The notes below the pieces were generated by a model. That model searched no databases, had not been told where the DNA came from, and was given only the letters and a program-made list of their open reading frames with translations. The position numbers and the translations under genes were made by a program. From assembly GCA_009885445.1 (NCBI GenBank), contig VFKQ01000402.1:1-14729 (forward strand): a stretch of 14,729 nucleotides of DNA. The letters are read 5' to 3'. This document shows positions 6,373 to 13,599 of this stretch, one piece after another. Position 1 is the stretch's first letter. Each line of letters begins with the position of its first letter. Source of the DNA: Anaerolineaceae bacterium. GTDB taxonomy: Bacteria; Chloroflexota; Anaerolineae; Anaerolineales; Villigracilaceae.

Positions 6373-7539
6373 ATGAAATCCAAATTTAGCTATACACTGG
6401 CGTCCATGCTTGTTCTCGCCAGTCTCGTACTGACGGCGTGCGGAGGCGGCGGAGGCGGCGCTGGCCCACTACAGAAGATTGGCGCGGGCGAAGGCGAAGT
6501 ATCCATCGTCGCGTGGGCTGGTTACATTGAGCGCGGCGAAACCGACCCGGCCTACGACTGGGTCACCGAGTTCGAAGCAACGACCAGTTGCAAGGTTACA
6601 GTGAAGACCGCCGCGACCTCTGATGAAATGGTCACGCTAATGAATGAAGGCGGATTTGACCTCGTCACCGCATCTGGCGACGCGTCGAATCGTTTGATCG
6701 CTTCGGGCAAGGTGCAGGAAATTAACATCGCTTTGATCCCCTCCTGGGACACCGTTGATGAGCGCCTCAAGGAAGCTCCGTGGCAATTTGTGGACGGCAA
6801 GCATTACGGCACGCCCTATGTGTGGGGGCCGAACGTGCTCATGTACAACACCGATGTTTTCCCCGAAGCCCCAACCTCCTGGGATGTGACTTTTGTGGAA
6901 ATGACTTTGCCCGATGGCGAGTCCAACTCGGGCCGCGTTCAAGCCTATGATGGTCCAATCTATCTTGCGGATGCCGCGCTGTACCTCAAGCATCACAATC
7001 CTGAACTAGGCATTGACAATCCCTACGACCTGACTCAGGCGCAGTTTGATGCAGTGGTGGCCTTGCTCACCGCCCAACGCCCGTTGATCAGCCGCTACTG
7101 GCACGATGCCTACGTTCAGATGGATGACTTCAAGAATGAAGGTGTGGTTGCCTCTGGCTCCTGGCCCTTCCAGGTAGCCTACACCGAGGTGCCCGTTGCC
7201 TCTACCGTGCCCGTTGAAGGCGCCACGGGTTGGTCCGACACCACCATGTTGCACGTGGATTCGGCGCACCCGAATTGCGCCTACATGTGGATGGAGTGGT
7301 CGCTCAACCCGAAAGTCCAGGGTGACGTGGCCTCGTGGTTTGGCGCGGTTCCCGCCGTCCTCGCGGCCTGCACCGGCAACGAACTGTTGACCGATGAAGG
7401 TTGCGCTACCAACGGCCTCGATGACTTCGATAAGATCTGGTTCTGGCGCACTCCCACCGCCGCGTGCTCCACTGGCGCTGGCGATTGTGTCCCGTACAGC
7501 AAATGGGTCGAAGCCTACATCGCGATCATCAGCCAGTAA
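6373..7539 (+). CDS. potD: PotD-like polyamine ABC transporter substrate-binding lipoprotein
   Basis: This 388-residue extracytoplasmic receptor delivers its ligand to the PotB/PotC channel encoded downstream. A signal peptide with hydrophobic core 8-21 ends in the lipobox LTAC, with lipidated Cys23, then a Gly-rich linker. The mature part resembles COG0687/PotD: IVAWAGY (45-51, aromatic ligand cage position), PYVWGPNVLMYNTD (148-161), PIYLADAALYL and GSWPFQVAY (262-270). The C-terminal part has four cysteines (333, 344, 365, 372) in a loop-rich stretch before YSKWVEAYI, probably two disulfides; E. coli PotD lacks this, but some actinobacterial-type homologues have it. The ATG has AAGGAG 5 nt upstream. 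It is first in the operon and followed by a hairpin. Putrescine or spermidine is the family expectation; another cationic or small ligand is possible, since the exact binding residues cannot be mapped here. Confidence 0.88.
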   Translation: MKSKFSYTLASMLVLASLVLTACGGGGGGAGPLQKIGAGEGEVSIVAWAGYIERGETDPAYDWVTEFEATTSCKVTVKTAATSDEMVTLMNEGGFDLVTASGDASNRLIASGKVQEINIALIPSWDTVDERLKEAPWQFVDGKHYGTPYVWGPNVLMYNTDVFPEAPTSWDVTFVEMTLPDGESNSGRVQAYDGPIYLADAALYLKHHNPELGIDNPYDLTQAQFDAVVALLTAQRPLISRYWHDAYVQMDDFKNEGVVASGSWPFQVAYTEVPVASTVPVEGATGWSDTTMLHVDSAHPNCAYMWMEWSLNPKVQGDVASWFGAVPAVLAACTGNELLTDEGCATNGLDDFDKIWFWRTPTAACSTGAGDCVPYSKWVEAYIAIISQ

Positions 7540-7555
7540 GTCCGGTCTGAATTTT

Positions 7556-7585
7556 GTCTGGGCAGGGCTTTGGCCCTGCCCAGAC
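7556..7585 (+). terminator. Perfect hairpin between potD and potA (attenuating terminator or mRNA-stabilising stem)
   Basis: GTCTGGGCAGGGC (7556-7568) pairs perfectly with GCCCTGCCCAGAC (7573-7585) around a TTTG loop; a short GTTTTGG follows. The stem is strong but the T tract is weak, so partial termination or protection of the potD 3' end is more likely than a full stop. It would raise binding-protein mRNA over the ATPase and permease mRNA. Confidence 0.8.
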
Positions 7586-7606
7586 GTTTTGGAAAGTGAA
7601 ACCTGC

Positions 7607-8635
7607 ATGACCAATCCTGCCATTCAATTTGAAAAAATCAGCCGCCACTTTGGCGACGTCAAAGCCGTGGACGAAGTGGATCTTGAGATTCGCGACGGCG
7701 AATTTTTTTCGATGCTGGGGCCGTCAGGCTCGGGCAAGACCACCTGTCTGCGTATGATCGCCGGCTTTGATCGTCCAACTTCTGGCAGGATTTTATTATA
7801 TGGGCAGGATGTGTCAGACCTTCCACCCTTTCAGCGAGATGTGAATACCGTTTTTCAGGATTACGCGTTGTTTCCGCACATGACGATTGAAGGAAATATC
7901 GGCTATGGCTTGATGATTAAAAAGGTTCCAGTTTCTGAACGAAAGAGACAGGTGGACGAAATGTTGGACCTCGTTCAATTGCCCGGCTTCCATTGGCGCA
8001 AGCCCTCTCAATTGTCTGGTGGGCAACGTCAACGCGTGGCGCTGGCGCGCGCGCTGATCAATCATCCCAAAGTATTATTATTGGACGAACCGCTTGGCGC
8101 ACTAGACCTGAAACTGCGTCAGCAAATGCAAGTTGAACTGAAAGCTATTCAGAAGAAAGTTGGCATCACGTTTATCTTTGTCACGCATGACCAGGAAGAA
8201 GCCCTAACCATGAGCGACCGCATCGCGGTATTCCGCGACGGGAAAATCGAACAGATTGGGACGCCCGCCGAAATTTACGAACGACCCGCGACAACATTCG
8301 TGGCGGGGTTTGTGGGCACCTCCAATTTAATCAGCGGCGAGACCGCAAAACGTATCACAGGCGATGCACGCATGTTTTCTGTACGACCGGAAAAAATTCA
8401 TCTGGCTACGGCGAACGAAAAAATCCCCGCAGAGATGTACTCGGCGGACGGGGTGGTGCGCGAAGTGATCTACCTCGGCCTTTACACTCGTTACATGGTT
8501 GAACTGGATGGCGGCGAGACTCTGGTGGTCATCGAGCAAAACTTGAAGAGCACCTCGATGGACGTGCTCAAAGCCAAAGACCAGCCCACTCGATTGCTGT
8601 GGAGCAAAGACCACATCAATCACCTCGGAGCATAA
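7607..8635 (+). CDS. potA: Polyamine ABC transporter ATP-binding protein PotA
   Basis: This 342-residue cytoplasmic ATPase drives import through PotB/PotC. Walker A is GPSGSGKTT (38-46), the Q-loop VFQDYALFPHMT (82-93, Gln84), the signature LSGGQRQR (136-143), Walker B VLLLDEP (156-162) with Glu161, and the H-loop FVTHDQEE (191-198, His194). A TOBE domain follows (about 255-335, with FSVRPEKI and a GLYTRYMVEL strand), as in the spermidine/putrescine-Fe3+-type family. It is slightly shorter than E. coli PotA (about 378). An ATG at 7394 in the same frame would place 71 unrelated residues over potD; the start at 7607 is chosen because MTNPAIQFEKISRHFG begins the domain. Its ribosome binding site is poor (GGAAAG at a distance), in keeping with lower expression than potD. 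The stop is 1 nt before potB. Confidence 0.93.
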   Translation: MTNPAIQFEKISRHFGDVKAVDEVDLEIRDGEFFSMLGPSGSGKTTCLRMIAGFDRPTSGRILLYGQDVSDLPPFQRDVNTVFQDYALFPHMTIEGNIGYGLMIKKVPVSERKRQVDEMLDLVQLPGFHWRKPSQLSGGQRQRVALARALINHPKVLLLDEPLGALDLKLRQQMQVELKAIQKKVGITFIFVTHDQEEALTMSDRIAVFRDGKIEQIGTPAEIYERPATTFVAGFVGTSNLISGETAKRITGDARMFSVRPEKIHLATANEKIPAEMYSADGVVREVIYLGLYTRYMVELDGGETLVVIEQNLKSTSMDVLKAKDQPTRLLWSKDHINHLGA

Positions 8636-8636
8636 G

Positions 8637-9542
8637 ATGCTGACCAGAATTTCGACATATTTCTACCGGCGTCCGAATCTTTCGCTCGCTTTGCTTTTGG
8701 GATTACCTCTGCTGTATATGTTCGTGGTATATCTCGGCTCGCTTTTCGCGCTACTCTTAAACAGTTTCTATTATTTAGAGGAATTCACAGGCCTGGTTGT
8801 GCGCGAATTTACATTGCGAACCTATGTCACTGTGTTTTCACCGACAAACCTGGGTATCTTTGGCCGCACCGCCGGCATGGCCGCCGCAGTCACAATTGCC
8901 GACGCGCTGATCGCTTTTCCGCTGGCCTACTACATCGCTAAATTTGCTTCGCGCCGCGCGCGCACCTGGTTGTATATCGCGGTCACTGTTCCGCTATGGT
9001 CCAGTTATCTGGTGCGCGTTTATTCGTGGAAATTAATTCTGGCCAAGGAGGGCATCCTCTCCTGGTTTATCAATCTCTTCCACATGAATTTTTTGTTGGA
9101 CTGGTTGCTTTCTTTACCTGAGATTGGCGGATCATCCCTCTCCCTTTCGCCCATCGGGATGTTCATCGCCTTCTGTTATATCTGGCTCCCCTACATGATC
9201 GTCCCGATTCAAACCGCCCTCGAGCGGGTTCCCAAATCCCTGATCGAGGCCTCCGGTGATCTGGGGGCCAGCGCCTCGCAAACTTTCCGCAAAGTGATTC
9301 TTCCGCTGGCTTACCCGGGTGTGATCGCCGGCTCAATCTTCACTTTTTCACTTACGCTAGGTGACTTTATCGTTCCGCAATCCCTGGGCAACTCGCGCTT
9401 CTTTATCGGGCAGGCGGTTTATTCGCATCAAGGCACATCTGGGAATATCCCGCTTGCCGCCGCGCTGACGATGGGGCCTGTTGTCATCATGATCATCTAT
9501 CTGCTTTTGGCGCGCAAGACAGGAGCCTTCGATGCCCTCTAA
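8637..9542 (+). CDS. potB: Polyamine ABC transporter permease PotB
   Basis: This 301-residue inner-membrane subunit has about six hydrophobic segments, beginning near 16-42 and ending near 275-292. The EAA loop that couples to the ATPase is at 204-223 (EASGDLGAS, then QTFRKVILP), followed by AYPGVIAGSIFTF. LGDFIVPQSLG (241-251) is the PotB-type signature in the following segment. The start is 1 nt after the potA stop, with GGAG 6 nt before the ATG. It overlaps potC by 11 nt. It forms the channel together with PotC. The assignment to PotB rather than PotC rests on order and the FIVPQ motif. Confidence 0.92.
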   Translation: MLTRISTYFYRRPNLSLALLLGLPLLYMFVVYLGSLFALLLNSFYYLEEFTGLVVREFTLRTYVTVFSPTNLGIFGRTAGMAAAVTIADALIAFPLAYYIAKFASRRARTWLYIAVTVPLWSSYLVRVYSWKLILAKEGILSWFINLFHMNFLLDWLLSLPEIGGSSLSLSPIGMFIAFCYIWLPYMIVPIQTALERVPKSLIEASGDLGASASQTFRKVILPLAYPGVIAGSIFTFSLTLGDFIVPQSLGNSRFFIGQAVYSHQGTSGNIPLAAALTMGPVVIMIIYLLLARKTGAFDAL

Positions 9543-10347
9543 ATATTCGGCTGAAAAAGCATCCCTGGGTCTGCGACTGGGCGCCCTTGGCACGTTGCTC
9601 TTTTTGTACGTGCCGATTCTGATTATCTTCCTTTACGCCTTCACCACTGATGAAAAGACGTTCAGCTTCCCCCTTCCGGGCCTGACCACAAAATGGTTCG
9701 GCGTAGCCCTCGGCCGCGCAGACCTGTGGTCCGCGCTAACGTTGTCCTTGCAGATTGCGTTGATTGCCACAGCCTCGGCCCTCATCCTTGGAACGCTTGC
9801 GGCCGCGGCTGTTTATCGAAGCAACTTCTTCGGCAAAGATGCCATCTCCCTCTTGCTCATCCTGCCCATTGCCCTGCCGGGCATCGTCACAGGTATTGCC
9901 CTGCGCTCGGCAATCGGCTCGCTTGACATTCCGTTTTCCTATTGGACCATCGTCATCGGACATGCCACGTTTTGTATCGTGGTCGTCTACAACAATGTAC
10001 TGGCCCGCTTTAGGCGCATGCAAGGTTCGCAAGTCGAAGCCTCCATGGACCTCGGCGCAAACTCCTTCCAGACCTTTCGTTATGTCGTGCTACCCAATAT
10101 TGCCACGGCCCTGCTCGCTGGTGGAATGCTCGCCTTCGCCCTTTCCTTCGATGAAGTCATCGTCACCACCTTCACGGCCGGCCAACAAACCACTTTGCCG
10201 ATTTGGATTTTCTCCCAACTCACCCGTCCGCGTGACCGGCCTGTGACCAACGTGGTGGCTATGTTCGTGATTCTGATTACCTTCCTGCCCATCTTCTTTG
10301 CGCAAAAAATTTCCGCCGAAGCCTCCGACACCGAAGGGGACAAGTAG
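9532..10347 (+). CDS. potC: Polyamine ABC transporter permease PotC
   Basis: This 271-residue inner-membrane partner of PotB starts within the end of potB (11-nt overlap) behind a good AGGAG 6 nt upstream. The EAA loop is at 169-188 (EASMDLGANSFQTFR, then YVVLP), followed by LLAGGMLAFALSFDEVIVTTF, the segment typical of PotC and YdcV. Six hydrophobic segments fit the family (about 20-38, 68-92, 105-125, 138-157, 190-212, 240-258). The C-terminus is a short acidic cytoplasmic tail. The gene ends 33 nt before the CPBP gene, with no terminator seen between them. Confidence 0.92.
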   Translation: MPSKYSAEKASLGLRLGALGTLLFLYVPILIIFLYAFTTDEKTFSFPLPGLTTKWFGVALGRADLWSALTLSLQIALIATASALILGTLAAAAVYRSNFFGKDAISLLLILPIALPGIVTGIALRSAIGSLDIPFSYWTIVIGHATFCIVVVYNNVLARFRRMQGSQVEASMDLGANSFQTFRYVVLPNIATALLAGGMLAFALSFDEVIVTTFTAGQQTTLPIWIFSQLTRPRDRPVTNVVAMFVILITFLPIFFAQKISAEASDTEGDK

Positions 10348-10380
10348 GATGCTCGGCGCGCTGAACGCTTTCAATTAATT

Positions 10381-10989
10381 ATGGTCTCCTCCAACACATT
10401 GCGCTTTGACGCGCGCATCGTCACCATCACCATCGTCAGCACCCTGCTCATCATGCTGGATCGTTATCACGACTTTTTATCACCCCCGGAAAAAGACAGC
10501 GTTATCTTCTATCTCGTCATTCCGCTCTTAATCGTCGTTATCTTCTTTCGCGAATCACCACGTAACTACGGCTTCAGTCTCGGTGACTGGCGCGCCGGAA
10601 TTCCGCTGACCTTTGGCGCGCTACTCTTTTTGACCCCCATCATTTATTATGCCGCGCGCTCACCCGAGATGGCAAAGTATTATGCGCCATACGCGCCCGG
10701 CCTGCCGTGGAATACTTTCCTCGACCTCATCGGTTGGGAGTTTATGTTTCGCGGCTGGATTCTTTTTGGGTATGCGCGCAAATTCGGCCCCGACGCGCTG
10801 TGGTTACAGGCTGTTCCGTTTGCGTTGGCGCATCTTGGCAAGCCCGAGCTTGAAACGCTCACCACCATCTTTGGCGGTTTTGCTTTTGGCTGGTTGGCCT
10901 GGCGCACACGCTCGTTCATCTATCCATTTTTAATTCACTGGTACATTGCCAGCCTCACCATCCTGATCGCCACGAGGCCTCTTGTCTGA
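10381..10989 (+). CDS. CPBP-family intramembrane protease homologue with altered catalytic motifs
   Basis: This 202-residue polytopic membrane protein is related to Rce1-type proteases (CAAX prenyl protease 2/CPBP). Hydrophobic segments lie at about 12-26, 41-56, 74-91, 136-150, 162-175 and 178-197. Motif 1 reads WEFMFR (119-124): the first Glu of EExxxR is replaced by Trp119, while Glu120 and Arg124 remain. Motif 2 FALAH (147-151) is intact. His186 of motif 3 is present but the Asn expected four residues later is Ala190. It may be a variant protease or a non-proteolytic membrane protein. The ATG has no Shine-Dalgarno and lies 33 nt after potC, so it may be read from the pot transcript. It overlaps the next gene by 8 nt. 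Its target is unknown. Confidence 0.8.
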   Translation: MVSSNTLRFDARIVTITIVSTLLIMLDRYHDFLSPPEKDSVIFYLVIPLLIVVIFFRESPRNYGFSLGDWRAGIPLTFGALLFLTPIIYYAARSPEMAKYYAPYAPGLPWNTFLDLIGWEFMFRGWILFGYARKFGPDALWLQAVPFALAHLGKPELETLTTIFGGFAFGWLAWRTRSFIYPFLIHWYIASLTILIATRPLV

Positions 10990-11428
10990 AATTATTTTTC
11001 GTCCCGCAACTGAAAGCGACGCCGACGATATCAAGGCCCTCATCCACCTCGTGCGGATTAATCCCATGAACCTCGACTGGCAGCGCTTCCTCATCGCCTC
11101 TCACGCGGACCGTGGGCCGGTTGCCTGCGCCCAGATCAAGCCGCACGCTGACGGGACGAGCGAATTCGCCTCGCTGGCCGTCCACCCCGATTTCCGCGGG
11201 CAGGGCTTGGCGCGCCAACTGATGGAGCAGATTCTGCTCACCGCCCCGCGTCCGCTGTATCTGACTTGCATCTCTCACCTCGAACCGCTCTACAATAAAT
11301 TTGGATTCCGCGCCCTGGCCAAAGAAGAGTTGACACCTTATTTTCGCCGCGTGCAAATTTTTGCCAGCACCATGTTGCATCTCTTCGCCGACGGCGAGTC
11401 TTTGCTGGTCATGCGCCTTGATGTTTAA
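10982..11428 (+). CDS. GNAT-family N-acetyltransferase
   Basis: This 148-residue cytoplasmic enzyme moves an acetyl group from acetyl-CoA to an amine. The core is visible: IIFRPATESDADDI (4-17) as strand 1 and helix 1, ASLAVHPDFRGQGLARQLM (63-81) as motif A with the pyrophosphate loop RGQGLA (72-77), and EPLYNKFGFRAL (101-112) as motif B. The start is a TTG overlapping the CPBP stop by 8 nt; GAGG 4 nt upstream supports it, and no ATG gives a complete strand 1. A polyamine substrate is tempting because of the upstream importer, but nothing in the sequence identifies the acceptor. It is the last gene of the rightward group; a large hairpin element follows. Confidence 0.87.
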   Translation: MSEIIFRPATESDADDIKALIHLVRINPMNLDWQRFLIASHADRGPVACAQIKPHADGTSEFASLAVHPDFRGQGLARQLMEQILLTAPRPLYLTCISHLEPLYNKFGFRALAKEELTPYFRRVQIFASTMLHLFADGESLLVMRLDV

Positions 11429-11463
11429 TGCTAGCCTACGAGAGCGCTTCTTAATTCTTATTC

Positions 11464-11558
11464 GTACGCGGATTGAACGGATTATACGGACGCTTCGCGC
11501 ACGGATTTTTTTAATGCTTTTTCCGTGCAACTCCGTCAAATCGGTGTAATCCGTGTAC
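11464..11558. repeat. Nested degenerate inverted-repeat element of about 95 bp
   Basis: The outer arms 11464-11490 and 11532-11558 match at 21 of 27 positions when one is reverse-complemented; both start or end in GTAC and carry CGGATT words. The inner arms GCACGGA (11499-11505) and TCCGTGC (11522-11528) are perfect and flank a T-rich centre. The words resemble the 'ATCCGTGTAATCCGTG' repeats scattered in many environmental genomes. It lies after the GNAT gene and may also end its transcript. No gene is seen in 11429-11627. Confidence 0.7.
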
Positions 11559-11627
11559 TTATGAAACAGCATCTAACTTAAAATGAAGATGAGTAAGGAG
11601 TCTTCCTAATTCGCAATTTGGACTAAA

Positions 11628-12254
11628 ATGGATATTATGGAAAGCACAAAACAAGACCTGCTCAAAACTTTTTACCCCACCTTTATTGGCGTGCTGATTG
11701 GACTCCTGCTCGGCGGCTTGTTGTGGATTGTCGTGCGCTCGCCGCGCGGGAACACCGTCAGCTTGTTGCCGCCTCCTACGCCCGCGCCGCTCGTGGTGGA
11801 CGTGGCCGGGGCGGTGCCGCGCCCGGGTGTATACGAGCTGGCTCCGGGCAGTCGCATCAAAGATGCGCTTGAAATGGCCGGTGGCTTCCTGGCTCAGGCC
11901 GATAAATCCACACTCAACCTCGCTGAGCCATTACAAGATGGGCAAAAATTAGATGTCCCCTTTATTGCTGGCTTCGAGCCGACTCCGATTGCGGTCTTGA
12001 GCGTGGGCAATTCTGATGGGAATGGCGGTAGCCGAATTGCAAACCCTGAGAGCTTGATTAACATCAATACCGCCACGGTTGAGGAGTTGGATGCTTTGCC
12101 GGGCATCGGCCCTGCGCTCGCGCAGCGCATCATTGATTATCGTGACACCTTTGGCCTTTTCTTCGCCATCGAAGATATTATGCTCGTAGACGGCATTGGC
12201 GAAGCGACGTTTGAGGAAATCAAGGACTTGATCATTACCGGTTTTGAAGAGTAG
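11628..12254 (+). CDS. comEA: ComEA-like DNA-binding protein (membrane anchor, SLBB, helix-hairpin-helix)
   Basis: This 208-residue protein captures double-stranded DNA outside the membrane during natural transformation. One N-terminal transmembrane helix (17-36) is followed by a Pro-rich linker, then an SLBB domain (about 56-112: VVDVAGAVPRPGVYELAPGS), a Ser/Gly/Asn-rich linker and a tandem helix-hairpin-helix (143-205) with ININTATVEELDALPGIGP and a second hairpin at VDGIGEATFEEI. Order and length are those of ComEA. Met4 (11637) is an alternative start; neither has a clear Shine-Dalgarno. The gene stands alone: no comEC or other competence gene is in the window, so a role in competence rather than another DNA-related function is inferred from family. 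Confidence 0.88.
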   Translation: MDIMESTKQDLLKTFYPTFIGVLIGLLLGGLLWIVVRSPRGNTVSLLPPPTPAPLVVDVAGAVPRPGVYELAPGSRIKDALEMAGGFLAQADKSTLNLAEPLQDGQKLDVPFIAGFEPTPIAVLSVGNSDGNGGSRIANPESLININTATVEELDALPGIGPALAQRIIDYRDTFGLFFAIEDIMLVDGIGEATFEEIKDLIITGFEE

Positions 12255-12287
12255 TGAGTTTCCTGGTTAAATGAGTCGACCTACATT

Positions 12288-12326
12288 AAAAGTGACAGTC
12301 ACCTTCAAGGTGACTGTCACTTTTTT
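12288..12326. terminator. Strong bidirectional rho-independent terminator
   Basis: AAAAGTGACAGTCACC (12288-12303) pairs perfectly with GGTGACTGTCACTTTT (12309-12324) around TTCAA and is followed by TT. The A run on the left gives a T run on the other strand, so it can stop both comEA (plus) and the convergent acyl-CoA dehydrogenase (minus). Confidence 0.88.
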
Positions 12327-12336
12327 AAATCGTAGT

Positions 12337-12361
12337 AACGACTTTAGTCGTTGCCTTTTTT
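12337..12361. terminator. Second hairpin with T tract in the convergent gap
   Basis: AACGACT (12337-12343) pairs with AGTCGTT (12346-12352) around TT; GCC and six T (12356-12361) follow on the plus strand. It is a back-up terminator for comEA or simply a dispersed palindrome of the family seen at 402-417. The stem is AT-richer than the first terminator. Confidence 0.6.
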
Positions 12362-13505
12362 ACGCCAGCACCTGCCGCGCAATGACGGTGCGCAAAATAT
12401 CATTCGTGCCCTCGCCGATGGACATCAGCCGCGCGTCGCGGTAGTAGCGCTCCACGGGGAAGTCGCGGCTGTAGCCATAGCCGCCGTGAATTTGAATCGC
12501 GTTGTAACACACGCGCTCCGCCGCCTCAGACGCGCTGATCTTTGCCATGGCGGCCTCTTTGGTAAATGGACGTTTCTGTTCCTTCAACCACGCGGCGCTA
12601 TAAATCATGTAACGCGCCTGGCGCAAATCTGTAGCCATGTCGGCTAGTTTTAATTGCACGGCTTGAAAATCCGCGATGCGCTGACCGAAAGCTTGTCGTT
12701 CTTTTGAATATGCAATCGCGGCCTCGAACGCGGCTTGACCCAGCCCGAGCGCGACAGCGCCGATGGCGATGCGTCCGCCGTCGAGGGTGGCCAGCGTTTG
12801 GTGCAGTCCGCGCCCCTCTTCGCCGATGAGATTGCCAATTGGCACGCGCACATTTTCGTAAGTGACGGCGTGCGTGGGGGAGCCGTGCAGTCCCATTTTC
12901 TTTTCGGGCGCACCGATGTGCAGGCCTGCTGAATCGGTTGGGACTAGAATCAGGCTCAGGGAGCGCGACCCGCCCTCGGGCGCGGTGCGAACGAGCGTGA
13001 TGATGTATTCGGCGATGGATGCATTTGTCACCCACATCTTCGCGCCGTTGAGAATCCATTCGTCGCCCGATTTTTCTGCGCGGGTGATGATTCCGCCTTG
13101 CAGGTCTGAGCCTGCGCCGGGTTCGGTGAGGGCCAGGCATCCGAGTTTGCCTTTGCCGCTGGTGACGAGCGGAAGCCATTTGTTTTTTAATTCTTCACTG
13201 CCATACAACGCCAGCGGACTGGTGCCGAGGCCGTTGTGCGCAGTGAGCGCGAGGGCGGTGGAGCCGCAGGCCCAGCCGAGTTCTTCGAGCGCGAGAATTG
13301 CGCTGACGGAATCGACGCCCGCGCCGCCATACGCTTCTGGGACGGTGAGGCCAAGCAAGCCCATCGGCCCCATCTTGCGGACGGCGGGCCAGTTGAACTG
13401 ACCAGTTTCGTCCACCTCGCGCGCATGCGGTTGCACTTCCGCGGCCACGAACTCGTGGACGGATTTTTTCCATAGGCGTTGTTCTTCGTTTAAATCAAAG
13501 TCCAT
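12360..13505 (-). CDS. Acyl-CoA dehydrogenase, second paralogue
   Basis: This 381-residue FAD enzyme of acyl-CoA oxidation has all family landmarks. Counting from the chosen start: PEAYGGAGVDS ends the N-terminal domain, CLALTEPGAGSDLQGG and WVTNAS contact the flavin, and SKERQAFGQRI, QIHGGYGYSRDFPVERYYRD and IGEGTNDILR follow, with Glu365 as the expected base. GGYGY and EGTNDI differ from the GGLGY and EGTSEI of the enzyme at 4928, so this is a diverged paralogue with probably another chain length. The frame is open to an ATG at 13538, but the start at 13505 (MDFDLNEEQ) has GGAG 5 nt upstream and matches the family's N-terminus; the extra 11 residues would come from an inverted repeat. It converges on comEA. 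No ETF or other beta-oxidation gene is beside it. Confidence 0.92.
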   Translation of the reverse strand: MDFDLNEEQRLWKKSVHEFVAAEVQPHAREVDETGQFNWPAVRKMGPMGLLGLTVPEAYGGAGVDSVSAILALEELGWACGSTALALTAHNGLGTSPLALYGSEELKNKWLPLVTSGKGKLGCLALTEPGAGSDLQGGIITRAEKSGDEWILNGAKMWVTNASIAEYIITLVRTAPEGGSRSLSLILVPTDSAGLHIGAPEKKMGLHGSPTHAVTYENVRVPIGNLIGEEGRGLHQTLATLDGGRIAIGAVALGLGQAAFEAAIAYSKERQAFGQRIADFQAVQLKLADMATDLRQARYMIYSAAWLKEQKRPFTKEAAMAKISASEAAERVCYNAIQIHGGYGYSRDFPVERYYRDARLMSIGEGTNDILRTVIARQVLA

Positions 13506-13524
13506 CTTTGCTCCATAAATTTTT

Positions 13525-13588
13525 GCCACAGAGTTCACAAGGCGTTTGAGTAAATGATCCTCTCAAAAATCTTTGTGAGCTTTGTGGC
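13525..13588. repeat. Inverted repeat just upstream of the second acyl-CoA dehydrogenase
   Basis: GCCACAGAGTTCACAA (13525-13540) and TTGTGAGCTTTGTGGC (13573-13588) match at 14 of 16 positions when one is reverse-complemented. The inner arms TTTGAG (13545-13550) and CTCAAA (13562-13567) are perfect. The CACAGAGTTCACA words are common as dispersed repeats in environmental genomes. The whole 64-bp unit fills the gap between the DUF2007 gene and the dehydrogenase. Confidence 0.7.
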
Positions 13589-13599
13589 TGGTTTAACAT

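Noticed and set aside
7394..7606. In-frame ATG extending potA 71 codons upstream
   Set aside because: It would overlap the end of potD and the intergenic hairpin, and the extra residues have no resemblance to an ABC ATPase; the domain starts right at 7607.
7006..7623. 205-residue open frame antisense to potD
   Set aside because: Low-complexity Gly/His/Arg-rich shadow frame opposite a clear substrate-binding protein.
10955..11572. 205-residue open frame antisense to the GNAT gene
   Set aside because: It is rich in Arg and Gln, has no domain pattern, and mirrors the GC-rich codons of the GNAT gene; its start lies inside the hairpin element.
11579..11629. TAAAAT boxes upstream of comEA as a promoter
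   Set aside because: No acceptable -35 hexamer stands at 16-18 nt from either copy, so the promoter cannot be placed.
12598..13179. 193-residue Arg/His-rich open frame within the second acyl-CoA dehydrogenase
   Set aside because: Same-strand shifted frame of a complete dehydrogenase; composition is typical of a frame shadow.
13506..13538. Longer start for the second acyl-CoA dehydrogenase
   Set aside because: The extra 11 residues come from an inverted repeat, while the ATG at 13505 has a good GGAG and the family's usual N-terminus.
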